This document shows, in pieces, positions 9,186 to 16,547 of a stretch of 19,898 nt of DNA. The position numbers and the translations under genes are program-made. Source of the DNA: an uncultured Clostridia bacterium (GTDB lineage: Bacteria > Bacillota > Clostridia > Christensenellales > Aristaeellaceae); contig CALCUD010000096.1 in NCBI GenBank assembly GCA_937906775.1, forward strand, positions 1 through 19,898. Direction: 5' to 3'. The stretch's first letter is position 1. Each line of letters starts with the position of its first letter. A model generated the notes under the pieces. That model was not told the origin of the DNA, did not search any database, and worked only from the letters and a program-made list of their open reading frames with translations.

Positions 9186-9666
9186 AGCCTGGCTGATTCC
9201 GGCGGGAGTTTTCCTGCTTGACCGGATCACAAAGCTCGCAGCGCGGGGATTGCCGGAGGAGGGAATCGTTCCGGTTCCCGGAATGATCCGGCTGAAGTTG
9301 ATCGAAAATCAGGGCATCGCGTTTTCACTGTTCAGCGGGAACGCGCGTCTGTTCGGAGTGCTCAGCCTGGCGGTGGCGATCCTTGGATTTCTGCTGCTCC
9401 GGAAAACGAAAGCCCGGGGCTTCGGCCTTGCCGGTCTGCTGCTGATGGAAGGCGGAGCTCTGGGAAATGTGCCGGACCGGCTGATCGCCGGGGCGGTACC
9501 GGATATGATCGAATTTTTGTTTGTACGGTTCGCCGTGTTCAACGTAGCGGATATCGCGCTGACGGTCGGTTGCGTGCTGACAGCGGTCAGTCTGCTGTTC
9601 AGGCCGGATGAATGGGAAGGAGCGGGCCATGGAAGATCAAAAGGAAGTACAGATTCTGACGGTTGA
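9178..9666 (+). CDS. lspA: Signal peptidase II (prolipoprotein signal peptidase)
   Basis: LspA is an integral membrane aspartyl protease that removes the signal peptide from diacylglyceryl-modified lipoproteins. The product is 162 residues with four hydrophobic segments. Family motifs are FLLDRITKLAA near residue 12, IENQGIAFSLF near 43, GGALGNVPDRL near 92 with catalytic D100, and FNVADIAL near 121 with catalytic D125. The residue pair before the first catalytic Asp is VP, where LI or IV is usual. The start ATG 9178 lies inside the end of mfd, with GAGGTG about 8 nt upstream, so the genes are coupled. The 3' end overlaps the preferred rluD start by 38 nt, which gives a charged Gly/Ser-rich tail after the last membrane segment. 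Confidence 0.93.
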   Translation: MRKAWLIPAGVFLLDRITKLAARGLPEEGIVPVPGMIRLKLIENQGIAFSLFSGNARLFGVLSLAVAILGFLLLRKTKARGFGLAGLLLMEGGALGNVPDRLIAGAVPDMIEFLFVRFAVFNVADIALTVGCVLTAVSLLFRPDEWEGAGHGRSKGSTDSDG

Positions 9667-10558
9667 AGGCGACGGAAGACGGATGGACGTTCTGCTCAGC
9701 GAAAGATCCGGCCTGACACGGAGCCGGGTCTCGGCACTGATCGAGGCGGGCTTCTGCGGGATAGACGGGAAAATCTGCCGGAAATCCGGGGAAAAGGTTT
9801 CCTCCGGGAAAACAGTCACATTGCAGATCCCGGCGCCGAAGCCTGCCGCACCGGAGGCGGAGGATCTGCCGATCGAGATCCTGTATGAAGATCAGGATCT
9901 GGCGGTGATCAACAAGCCCAGAGGAATGGTGGTCCATCCCGCCGCGGGGCATGAGAACGGAACGGTCGTCAACGCGCTTCTGGCGCGGCTGGATTCGCTC
10001 GGCGGTATCGGCGGAGAACTGCGGCCGGGGATCGTTCACCGGCTGGACAAGGATACCTCCGGGCTGCTGATGGTGGCAAAAAATGATTTTACCCAGCTGG
10101 AACTGAGCCGTATGCTGCAGGACCGTGAGATTGAGAAGCATTACCGTGCACTGGTGGAGGGCATTCCGAAAGAAAAGGAGGGAAGAATCGACAAACCGAT
10201 CGACCGGAGCAAAAAGGACCGGAAAAAGATGGCTGTCGATCCGGACGGACGGGAAGCTGTGACGGAGTGGCGGGTGATCGCCGAGGGCAGGGGATGCAGC
10301 CTGCTGGATGTGCATATCCTGACCGGACGGACCCACCAGATCCGGGTGCATATGAAAAGCGAAAACCATCCCGTATGCGGGGATCCGCTTTACGGATGGG
10401 ATAAAGGCGTACGGGTGCCGTGTCTGATGCTGCACGCGTATCAGCTGACATTCACGCATCCGCGGACCGGACAAAAAATGACCTTTCAGGCGCCTCTGCC
10501 GGAGGACTTCCTGAAAGGTCTGAAGAGCAACGGAATTATTCCTGAGACAATTCGATAA
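9629..10558 (+). CDS. RluA/RluD-family 23S rRNA pseudouridine synthase
   Basis: This 309-residue enzyme converts specific uridines in RNA, usually large-subunit rRNA, to pseudouridine. An S4 RNA-binding domain occupies about residues 15-75 (RMDVLLSERSGLTRSRVSALIE). The catalytic core contains INKPRGMVVHPAAGH near 95 and HRLDKDTSGLLMVAKN with the catalytic aspartate at D140. The C-terminal TGRTHQIRVHM segment and CGDPLYG follow near 233-255. The architecture fits RluD-type enzymes, but the exact rRNA position cannot be read from sequence, so no symbol is given. ATG 9629 has AAGGAG 6 nt upstream; the in-frame ATG 9608 has no comparable site. It is the last gene of the rightward operon and converges on the next gene with a 23-nt overlap. 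Confidence 0.93.
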   Translation: MEDQKEVQILTVEGDGRRMDVLLSERSGLTRSRVSALIEAGFCGIDGKICRKSGEKVSSGKTVTLQIPAPKPAAPEAEDLPIEILYEDQDLAVINKPRGMVVHPAAGHENGTVVNALLARLDSLGGIGGELRPGIVHRLDKDTSGLLMVAKNDFTQLELSRMLQDREIEKHYRALVEGIPKEKEGRIDKPIDRSKKDRKKMAVDPDGREAVTEWRVIAEGRGCSLLDVHILTGRTHQIRVHMKSENHPVCGDPLYGWDKGVRVPCLMLHAYQLTFTHPRTGQKMTFQAPLPEDFLKGLKSNGIIPETIR

Positions 10559-11384
10559 GGTAACGGCGCAGCGCGTCTTCCACAGGAGGCATCGGAGCAA
10601 ATCCGGCCTCCTGAAGCTTTTTCCCGGAAAGACGGGAGTTCAGCGGACGGTTCGCGGCCGCGCCGTACTCGGCGGTGGTGACCGGAATGATTCGGGTGCC
10701 GCGGCCGGCCTGCGTCATGATCATGGACGCGAAATCGGCCCAGGAGACGAACCCCTCGTTGCGGACATGATAGACGCCGTATTTGTCGGTCGGGATCATA
10801 TCGCAGATGACCCGCGCGAGATCCCAGGAATAGGTCGGGGAGCCGATCTGGTCAGAAACTACGCGAAGTTCACTGTGGTCCTCGCTGAGCCGGAGCATCG
10901 TACGGACGAAATTCTTGCCGTTGAGGCCGAAAACCCAGCTGGTGCGCAGGATGAAGTAGCGCGTCATCAGGCTGCGGACAGCGTCTTCTCCCTGAACCTT
11001 GGTCATGCCGTAGACATTTTTCGGACCGTATGCGTCGTCTGTCTCCCAGGGACGTTCTCCTGTTCCGGGGAAGACATAATCGGTGGAGATGAAGAACAGC
11101 TTCGCACCGACATCCAGCGCGGCACGGACCATATTGACCGTACCCATCCCGTTGACCGCCGCGCAGATCTCAGGCTCGGATTCCGCCTTGTCCACATTGG
11201 TGTAGGCGGCACAGTGGACGATCACGGTGGGCGTATAGGACCGGACATATTCCAGAACGGCGGAGGCATCGGTCAGATCAAAATCCGAGTAATCGACGCC
11301 CTGACATTCGATACCGCGTGAGTTCAGCTGCCGGACTACATCGTAGCCGAGCTGACCTTTGTATCCGGTGACCAATACTTTCAT
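10536..11384 (-). CDS. dTDP-4-dehydrorhamnose reductase family protein (RfbD/RmlD-like)
   Basis: This 282-residue short-chain dehydrogenase-fold enzyme has the NAD(P)-binding VTGYKGQLGYDV at residues 5-16, HCAAYTNVDKAE near 56, STDYVFPG near 99, the catalytic YxxxK (YGMTK) near 124, TSWVFG near 147 and SDQIGSPTY near 174. RmlD reduces dTDP-4-keto-rhamnose to dTDP-rhamnose for surface glycans. Rhamnose pathway partners (rmlA, rmlB, rmlC) are not in the window, so the substrate could be another NDP-4-keto-sugar. AAGGAGG lies 7 nt before the ATG and overlaps the aspartate kinase stop, so the two are one operon. The last 23 nt overlap the end of rluD on the other strand; no terminator is visible there. 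Confidence 0.9.
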   Translation of the reverse strand: MKVLVTGYKGQLGYDVVRQLNSRGIECQGVDYSDFDLTDASAVLEYVRSYTPTVIVHCAAYTNVDKAESEPEICAAVNGMGTVNMVRAALDVGAKLFFISTDYVFPGTGERPWETDDAYGPKNVYGMTKVQGEDAVRSLMTRYFILRTSWVFGLNGKNFVRTMLRLSEDHSELRVVSDQIGSPTYSWDLARVICDMIPTDKYGVYHVRNEGFVSWADFASMIMTQAGRGTRIIPVTTAEYGAAANRPLNSRLSGKKLQEAGFAPMPPVEDALRRYLIELSQE

Positions 11385-11396
11385 CGGAAGGCCTCC

Positions 11397-12719
11397 TTAT
11401 CCGACAAACTCGTGATAGATCGCGTTGATCGTGGCTTCAAAATCGCTGTCGTTGACACCGACGATAATGCTCAGTTCGCTGGATCCCTGATCGATCATCC
11501 GGACATTGATCCGGGCGCGGCTCATGGAGGAGAACAGACGTGCGGCCGTGCCGCAGTTGTGCACCATGCCGCGTCCGACCGTGGCGATGATGGACATATT
11601 ATCGCTGACCGTGACGGTGCCGCTGTTTTCAACGAGCGACTCCAGCTCCGCCAGCACTTCCTCGCGGTTGGGAGCGAGCTTTTCACTCTTGACAACCACG
11701 CAGAGGGAATCGATGCCGGTGGGCATATGATCGAAGGGGATTCCGCGGTTCTCCAGCACGGTGAGGACCTTGCGGCCGAAGCCGACTTCGGCGTTCATCA
11801 TGCTCTTTTCAAGACTGATGACGCTGTAGCCCTTGTTGCCCGTGACGCCGGTGATGGTGGGAACGGAGAGTTCGGACGGAGCGTCTTTGGAGATCATCGT
11901 CCCGGGATGGTAGGGCTTGTTGGTGTTGCGGATGTTGGTCGGGATGCCGGCCCGGTGGACCGGGAACATCGCGTCCTCATGCAGCACGGAAGCGCCCATG
12001 TGGCTCAGCTCCCGGAGTTCCTTGTAAGTGATGGAAGAGATTTCGGCGGGATTCTCCACGATCCGGGGATCCGCCATCAGGAAGCCGGACACATCGGTCC
12101 AGTTTTCGTAAACGTCGGCATTGACGGCCCGTGCGACCAGCGCGCCGGTGATATCGCTCCCGCCGCGGGAAAAAGTAATGATTTCGCCGTTTTCCGCCGC
12201 GCCGTAGAAGCCGGGAATGACAGAGGGCTTTCCGTCGGCCAGCAGCGCGGAGAGAAGTTCCTGCGTTTTTTCGTCGTCCAGCGTGCCGTCATCGCGGAAA
12301 CGGATCCCGTCGGCCGCGTCGACAAAGCGCCAGCCCAGATAGTCGGCCATCAGCAGACCGTTCAGATATTCGCCCCGGCTGGCGCACCAGTCGCGGCTTT
12401 TGCCGGAAACGATCCCCGCCTCGATTTCGTCGAGCTTTGCGGAGATATCATATTGCAGATGCAGACCGCCCGCGATGGACAGATAGCGTTCGCGGATTTC
12501 GCCAAAGACGCCGGATATATCTTCGCCGGCGGCGGCAAGATCGTTGCAGCGGTAGAGCATATCGGTTACTTTTTTGTCAGATGAATAGCGTTTGCCGGGC
12601 GCGCTGGGGATCAGATAGATACGGGTGGGCTCCAGCTCCAGAATGCTCCGCACTTTGCGGAATTGTTCGTCGCTGGCCAGCGAGCTGCCGCCGAATTTGG
12701 TTACGATACGTTCCAGCAT
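11397..12719 (-). CDS. Aspartate kinase
   Basis: Aspartate kinase phosphorylates aspartate in the first step to lysine, threonine, methionine and diaminopimelate. The 440-residue protein has the N-terminal VTKFGGSSLAS (residues 6-16) with the catalytic Lys at K8, the SRGGSDITGALVARA segment near 190 and ENWTDVSGF near 210. Two ACT regulatory domains follow (about 300-440), including NKGYSVISLEKSMMN and the final SELSIIVGVN. The layout is that of a monofunctional, allosterically controlled enzyme similar to Bacillus ThrD/YclM rather than a kinase-dehydrogenase fusion; the effector amino acid cannot be read. GGGAGGA precedes the ATG at 12719, and a good promoter sits just upstream. rfbD-like follows after 12 nt. 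Confidence 0.94.
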   Translation of the reverse strand: MLERIVTKFGGSSLASDEQFRKVRSILELEPTRIYLIPSAPGKRYSSDKKVTDMLYRCNDLAAAGEDISGVFGEIRERYLSIAGGLHLQYDISAKLDEIEAGIVSGKSRDWCASRGEYLNGLLMADYLGWRFVDAADGIRFRDDGTLDDEKTQELLSALLADGKPSVIPGFYGAAENGEIITFSRGGSDITGALVARAVNADVYENWTDVSGFLMADPRIVENPAEISSITYKELRELSHMGASVLHEDAMFPVHRAGIPTNIRNTNKPYHPGTMISKDAPSELSVPTITGVTGNKGYSVISLEKSMMNAEVGFGRKVLTVLENRGIPFDHMPTGIDSLCVVVKSEKLAPNREEVLAELESLVENSGTVTVSDNMSIIATVGRGMVHNCGTAARLFSSMSRARINVRMIDQGSSELSIIVGVNDSDFEATINAIYHEFVG

Positions 12720-12756
12720 GTGAGTGTTCCTCCCATCATTTCACACATACCGAAAT

Positions 12757-12786
12757 AGTTTACTGCCGCGGGGCTTTTTGTGTCAA
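12757..12786 (-). promoter_or_regulatory. Sigma-A-type promoter of the aspartate kinase operon
   Basis: On the minus strand a perfect -35 TTGACA (plus 12781-12786) and a -10 TAAACT (plus 12757-12762) are separated by 18 nt. Transcription would start about 30 nt before the ATG, leaving no room for an amino-acid riboswitch leader. Confidence 0.75.
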
Positions 12787-12814
12787 GGAAAAACCGTCGC
12801 GGGAACAGGAAAAT

Positions 12815-13564
12815 TCAGAAAGCAGGATCCGGTTCATAAAACTCAAAGATCACGCCGTCGTTTTCCCCGGGATACGGGGCTTCATGGGGCGTCCAGGCAA
12901 AGAGCATGGTACCCTTTCTGCGCATGCGCAGTACCTTGCGGGGACGTTTTCCGATTTTGTAGGCAATGAAATCGGGACGGTTCAGGAAGGTGAAGAAGCA
13001 GCGGCTGAGCAAAAATGCGATCAGCGGGTTGGAAACCCCTTTTTTCATTTCGCTGTAGGGCGCGCTGAGCTGTCCGCGGATGACTTCCGGCGCGTTTTTC
13101 CGGAACCAGTTCACAATAAGGGGATCGAAAGATTCGATACAGTAATCGTTATGATAATCTTTCAGCAGATCCAGCGTTGCCCGGCACAGTTCGGCGTTTC
13201 TCGGCCCGGTTTTCAGTTCCACGATCAGAGGGCCACCGCCTTCCGTCACCTTCAGCACATCGGAAAAGAGCGGAACGGTCTGACTGGTTCCGCAGAGGGA
13301 CATCTCCCGGAGCTCCGCCCAGGGATACGCGTCCACGCGCCCTTTTTGTCCCGTGACGCGGTCCAGGGTGTCGTCATGAAAAACCACTACCCTGGAATCA
13401 GAAGAAAACTGAACGTCCAGTTCAAAGCCGTAACCATGTTCACAGGCTTTCCGGAATGCTTCCAGGGAGTTTTCGGGGACGGAACAGTCGGGTGAATGCA
13501 GTCCGCGGTGGGCATAATTTCTGTGCAGGAACGGAGCTTTTTGCTCCGGAGTCAGTCTGGCCAT
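12815..13564 (-). CDS. Glycerophosphodiester phosphodiesterase family protein
   Basis: This 249-residue TIM-barrel enzyme hydrolyses glycerophosphodiesters to glycerol-3-phosphate and an alcohol. Catalytic landmarks are present: AHRG at residues 18-21, PEN at 30-32, ELDV at 48-51, FHDDTLDRVTG at 62-72 and VELKT near 112. No signal peptide is seen, so it should be cytosolic. ATG 13564 is chosen because AAGGAG lies 7 nt upstream; ATG 13570 would sit almost on that site. The gene is transcribed away from the sugar-type transporter gene with a shared intergenic region. Its end lies 28 nt before the aspartate kinase promoter, with no clear terminator. Confidence 0.92.
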   Translation of the reverse strand: MARLTPEQKAPFLHRNYAHRGLHSPDCSVPENSLEAFRKACEHGYGFELDVQFSSDSRVVVFHDDTLDRVTGQKGRVDAYPWAELREMSLCGTSQTVPLFSDVLKVTEGGGPLIVELKTGPRNAELCRATLDLLKDYHNDYCIESFDPLIVNWFRKNAPEVIRGQLSAPYSEMKKGVSNPLIAFLLSRCFFTFLNRPDFIAYKIGKRPRKVLRMRRKGTMLFAWTPHEAPYPGENDGVIFEFYEPDPAF

Positions 13565-13605
13565 CGTCATTCTCCTTGCGTTTCATGATTCTATCATGTA
13601 CACTG

Positions 13606-13631
13606 ATTATAGCGGAATGATCCGTTATGAT
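13606..13631. promoter_or_regulatory. Imperfect dyad between divergent genes, overlapping -10 boxes
   Basis: Two 11-nt arms (ATTATAGCGGA and TCCGTTATGAT) match as an inverted repeat at 9 of 11 positions around ATGA. The left arm holds a minus-strand TATAAT (plus 13606-13611) suited to the phosphodiesterase gene. The right arm holds a plus-strand TATGAT (13626-13631) suited to the transporter gene. Only weak -35 sequences are seen for either. It could be a shared operator; this is an inference. Confidence 0.4.
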
Positions 13632-13666
13632 AAAGAACAATTTTCGGGGGAGGAGAGCAAACCTGT

Positions 13667-15001
13667 ATGAAACTGGACAATAAACGGACTTTTCTGGTCG
13701 GACTCGCGTTTCTGTCCATCTGTGCCTTCTGGCAGATGTATGACGCGATCGTGCCGCTGATCCTGACGAACACGTTCCGGATGAACGAGACGGTTTCCGG
13801 CGTGATCATGGGGGCGGACAATGTGCTGGCGCTGTTCCTGCTGCCGTTTTTCGGCGGTCTTTCAGACAGAACCCGGACGAAGATCGGCAAGCGGATGCCG
13901 TATATCCTGTTCGGAACCGGGTGCGCCGTGATCCTGATGAACGTTCTTCCGCTTCTGGACAACGCCTATGCGGCGGAAGCGAGTTCCTTCCGGATGATTT
14001 CTTTCGTGATTGTCCTGGGGCTGCTGCTGGTGGCCATGGGAACGTACCGCTCTCCCGCTGTCGCGCTGATGCCAGATGTGACGCCGAAACCCCTCCGGTC
14101 CAGGGCGAACGCGATCATCAACCTGATGGGAGCGCTTGGCGGTGCCCTGTATCTTGGCATTACGGCAGTTCTGTATCCCGCGTCGAAGACACAGGATCTG
14201 CCCCACGTGAACTATCAGCCGCTGTTCCTGATCGTGTCGGCGATCATGTTCGTCGCGGTGGGACTGTTGTTCCTGCTGATCCGTGAACCGAAGCTTTCGG
14301 AAGAAAACCGGAAGCTGGAGGAAGCTCATCCCGAATGGAATCTGGCCGAGGATGACGGCAGCGGAAACGAAAAGCTGCCCGTGCCTGTGAAGAAATCGCT
14401 CGGGTTTCTGCTGGCATCCATCGCACTGTGGTTTTTCGGTTATAACGGGGTGACGACCTGGTTCACGACATATGTCAGCAAGGTGATGGGCGAGGGGATC
14501 GGCGGGGCTTCGACCTGTCTGCTGATCGGTACGGTCGGAGCGATCGTATCCTATATCCCGATCGGCATGTTTGCTTCGAAGATCGGCCGGAAGAGGACAA
14601 TCATTCTCGGCGCGTCGATCCTGACAGCCTGCTTCGCCGCCGGCTACTTTATGACGCGCGCCGGTACCGCGGTCACGGTTCCGATGTATGTTCTCTTCGC
14701 ACTGGTCGGCTTTGCCTGGGCGGCGATCAATGTCAACTCCCTTCCCATGGTGGTTGAAATGTGCAAAGGCTCGGATATCGGCCGCTTTACCGGTTTCTAC
14801 TATACGGCATCCATGGCGGCTCAGGTCGCAACGCCGGCGCTGTGCGGGACGCTGATGCGGAATATTGACTACCGTATCCTGTTCCCCTACGGCGCGATCT
14901 TCGTGCTGCTGAGCATTCTGACGATGCTGTTTGTGAAGCACGGCGATCAGAAAGTGGCCGGGAAAAAGGGACTGGCGGCTTACGAGGATATGGACGACTG
15001 A
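13667..15001 (+). CDS. MFS transporter, GPH/SLC45-like (probable sugar:cation symporter)
   Basis: This 444-residue integral membrane protein has about twelve hydrophobic segments with a central hydrophilic loop near residues 205-240 (EENRKLEEAHPEWN onward). The cytoplasmic loop after the second segment reads GLSDRTRTKIGKRMPY, the typical GPH/SLC45 signature of sugar or glycoside symporters; a second IGRKRT-type loop follows in the C-terminal half near residue 305. AGGAG lies 11 nt before ATG 13667. It is divergent from a glycerophosphodiesterase, which hints at uptake of a glycoside or phosphodiester-derived substrate, but the substrate cannot be read. A strong terminator follows. Confidence 0.85.
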   Translation: MKLDNKRTFLVGLAFLSICAFWQMYDAIVPLILTNTFRMNETVSGVIMGADNVLALFLLPFFGGLSDRTRTKIGKRMPYILFGTGCAVILMNVLPLLDNAYAAEASSFRMISFVIVLGLLLVAMGTYRSPAVALMPDVTPKPLRSRANAIINLMGALGGALYLGITAVLYPASKTQDLPHVNYQPLFLIVSAIMFVAVGLLFLLIREPKLSEENRKLEEAHPEWNLAEDDGSGNEKLPVPVKKSLGFLLASIALWFFGYNGVTTWFTTYVSKVMGEGIGGASTCLLIGTVGAIVSYIPIGMFASKIGRKRTIILGASILTACFAAGYFMTRAGTAVTVPMYVLFALVGFAWAAINVNSLPMVVEMCKGSDIGRFTGFYYTASMAAQVATPALCGTLMRNIDYRILFPYGAIFVLLSILTMLFVKHGDQKVAGKKGLAAYEDMDD

Positions 15002-15019
15002 TTCCGGAAGGATACGCAT

Positions 15020-15051
15020 AAGCCGGGGGCGGGAACGCCTCCGGCTTTTTT
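15020..15051 (+). terminator. Intrinsic terminator after the MFS transporter gene
   Basis: A 12-bp stem with one G-T pair (arms AAGCCGGGGGCG and CGCCTCCGGCTT, loop GGAA) is followed directly by a T-run to 15051. On the minus strand only TT follows the stem, so it is a weak terminator for comF, whose stop codon begins at 15051-15053. Confidence 0.88.
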
Positions 15052-15770
15052 CAGTAAGTAAACGTCAGAACCGTGATCCGGGTCGCGCCGGCTTCCTTCA
15101 GAACCTCCGCGCAGCGGCTTGCGGTGGTTCCGGTGGTAAACACGTCGTCGACCAGCAGAACCGGGCAGGTGAGACGCTCCCGCGCGGTGAAAACTCCGAC
15201 CAGATTCCTTCGCCGTTCCTTTTCGTTCAGGATGACCTGCGGTTTCATCCGGGAATCCGCGCGATTGAGCAACGGACGGCAGGAAAGACCGAGTCGGTCC
15301 GCCACGCCTTCCGCCAGCAGCCGACCGTGATCGATGCCCCGCTCCAGCAGCCGGCTTGCGGGCATGGTGACCCAGGTGACCACCGTGTCCGAAGAAAAGG
15401 ATACTCCCTCCGGCAGGGGAAGCACGGTTTCCAGCAGATCTTCCGCGGCGACGGCTGTTGTGCCGTGCTTCAGCTTCAGCACAAGATCCCGGGCGACGCC
15501 CTGATGACGGCGCAGGGACCAGACCTCCAGTCCGTCGGCGGGCTGACGCGTCCAGGAGGAGCCGGTCATGCTGCGCAGGGACTTCCGGCAGGCGGGGCAG
15601 AGCGATTCCCCGTCCGAAATTTTCCCGCAGGAAAGGCAGACGGCGCCCTCGGGCCAGAGAATGTCGCGGACTGTACCGGAAACCGCGGACAGTGCTTTTT
15701 TCGGATTCGCCGAACCGCCCCTGCTGTCTGAACTGAAATATTCAGCATTTTTCCATTTTACATGCCGCAC
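15051..15770 (-). CDS. comF: ComF family protein (phosphoribosyltransferase-like)
   Basis: The 239-residue protein has an N-terminal zinc-finger-like set CLSC at residues 45-48 and CPAC at 58-61, then a type I phosphoribosyltransferase domain ending in the PRPP-loop signature VLLVDDVFTTGTTAS near 205-219. ComFC-type proteins act in DNA uptake during transformation and are probably single-strand-DNA or recombination helpers. GTG 15770 is chosen because GGAGG lies 7 nt upstream; the frame stays open to 15956, but that part shares no family sequence and overlaps the broken methyltransferase. The first 40 residues are longer than usual, so a later start is possible. The accessory array begins just upstream of its ribosome binding site. 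Confidence 0.85.
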   Translation of the reverse strand: MRHVKWKNAEYFSSDSRGGSANPKKALSAVSGTVRDILWPEGAVCLSCGKISDGESLCPACRKSLRSMTGSSWTRQPADGLEVWSLRRHQGVARDLVLKLKHGTTAVAAEDLLETVLPLPEGVSFSSDTVVTWVTMPASRLLERGIDHGRLLAEGVADRLGLSCRPLLNRADSRMKPQVILNEKERRRNLVGVFTARERLTCPVLLVDDVFTTGTTASRCAEVLKEAGATRITVLTFTY

Positions 15771-15791
15771 TGCGTATCCTCCGGAATGATC

Positions 15792-15808
15792 CAAAATCTG
15801 GCGTTTTG
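15792..15808. repeat. Degenerate junction hairpin at the comF side of the array
   Basis: CAAAA and TTTTG pair around TCTGGCG, resembling the CTGGGA-loop copies. It lies directly upstream of the comF ribosome binding site, the same position the clear copies have relative to their genes. It may mark the array edge; the match is weak. Confidence 0.35.
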
Positions 15809-15900
15809 TTGATTGTTCATACGGGCTGCTCGAACACAAAGCCGTTTTCCAGCAGAGATCCGATGATCTTTTCCAGTATTGCGGAACCAGCTCCTCGGTT

Positions 15901-15956
15901 TTGGACTGGTATGGAAAAGACAAGTGGTTTCCGTGAGCATATGCATACCAGTCCAA
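15901..15956. repeat. 13-bp perfect inverted repeat at the methyltransferase break
   Basis: TTGGACTGGTATG (15901-15913) is exactly complementary to CATACCAGTCCAA (15944-15956) with 30 nt between. It lies where the methyltransferase loses family similarity. It could be a scar of fold-back template switching or an end of a lost insertion. Confidence 0.6.
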
Positions 15957-16420
15957 TTTGCAAAACGGGCAAAAACGCCACCGTTTTTTAGAAGCTCATA
16001 AACCTTTTTGTTTCCGATCGCTTCGGGAATCCAATGAAACGCAGATGCTGAATAGATGAAATCGTATGCGTCCTTTTCAAGTACTGCTTCTTCAAATTTA
16101 CTTGTCACAACATCAAACCCGGGATAATGGCCAAACTTGTTCAATAACAGATTGGAGAAATTTTTTCCGTATTCCACCGCGGTCAATCTGCAGCCGGTTT
16201 TCAGCAAAGGCTCTGTTGCCTGTCCTCCGCCGCTGCCGATTTCCAGAACCTGGCTGTTTTCGTCGATCGGTATGTAGGCAAAAATTTCCTTGTACAGTGC
16301 ATCCACATATCCCGGACGCATTTTTTCATATCTGGATGCTTCTGTATCAAAGGTCCATTCAAATCCTTTTAAGCTTGGCAAAATATCCTCTCCTGTCTCA
16401 AATACAAGCATTGATCATCC

Positions 16421-16440
16421 CGACAAACTCCTGTTTGTCG
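16421..16440. repeat. Junction hairpin H1, upstream of the methyltransferase fragment
   Basis: CGACAAACTCCTGTTTGTCG forms a perfect 8-bp stem with a 4-nt loop. It lies immediately before the start region of the methyltransferase fragment on the minus strand. Its inner loop (CTCCTG) differs from the CTGGGA copies. Confidence 0.8.
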
Positions 16441-16506
16441 TCTAGTTCACTTAATCTGACAAATGTTTACCAGGGAATGATAATCAAGATGTTGACTCAC
16501 AAGACA

Positions 16507-16528
16507 CAGACAAACTGGGATTTGTCTG
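16507..16528. repeat. Junction hairpin H1, downstream of GNAT gene 1
   Basis: CAGACAAA and TTTGTCTG form a perfect 8-bp stem around CTGGGA. With the copy at 16421-16440 it bounds a 66-nt spacer that holds no gene; read as reverse complement it resembles that copy, so the pair forms a long imperfect inverted repeat. Confidence 0.8.
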
Positions 16529-16529
16529 A

Positions 16530-16547
16530 CATAATATACACATTATG
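16530..16547. repeat. Second hairpin H2 over the stop codon of GNAT gene 1
   Basis: CATAAT and ATTATG pair (6 bp) around ATACAC. The right arm includes the TTA (stop TAA) of the acetyltransferase gene at 16543-16545. It follows H1 with a one-base gap on the plus strand. Confidence 0.55.

Larger units (their letters stand above)
15758..16411 (-). pseudogene. Class I SAM-dependent methyltransferase, 3' end lost
   Basis: The first 150 residues are a clear methyltransferase N-terminal part: WTFDTEASRYEKMRPGY near residue 19, the SAM-binding VLEIGSGGG near 54-62, an acidic LTAVEYG, FEEAVLE and FIYSASAFHWI near 123, then LLKNGGVFARFANW. After that the roughly 100 residues that the family normally has are replaced by unrelated, basic, low-conservation sequence that runs into the comF ribosome binding site. 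A 13-bp inverted repeat sits exactly at the break. Another minus frame reads about 45 plausible residues (ending LLENGFVFEQPV, stop at 15817-15819), so the tail may come from a second gene. The start may be TTG 16381 (AGGAGAGG 5 nt upstream) rather than ATG 16411. Confidence 0.65.

Noticed and set aside
7683..9230. 515-codon open frame on the minus strand opposite mfd
   Set aside because: It mirrors a well-supported Mfd coding region, has no family motifs and no ribosome site. High GC content keeps such antisense frames open.
12787..12814. Terminator after the glycerophosphodiesterase gene
   Set aside because: On the minus strand CCGCGACGG before TTTTT has only a 3-bp stem, too weak to call.
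15771..15956. N-terminal extension of ComF to ATG 15956
   Set aside because: The extension has no family similarity and overlaps the methyltransferase remnant; GTG 15770 has a proper GGAGG site.
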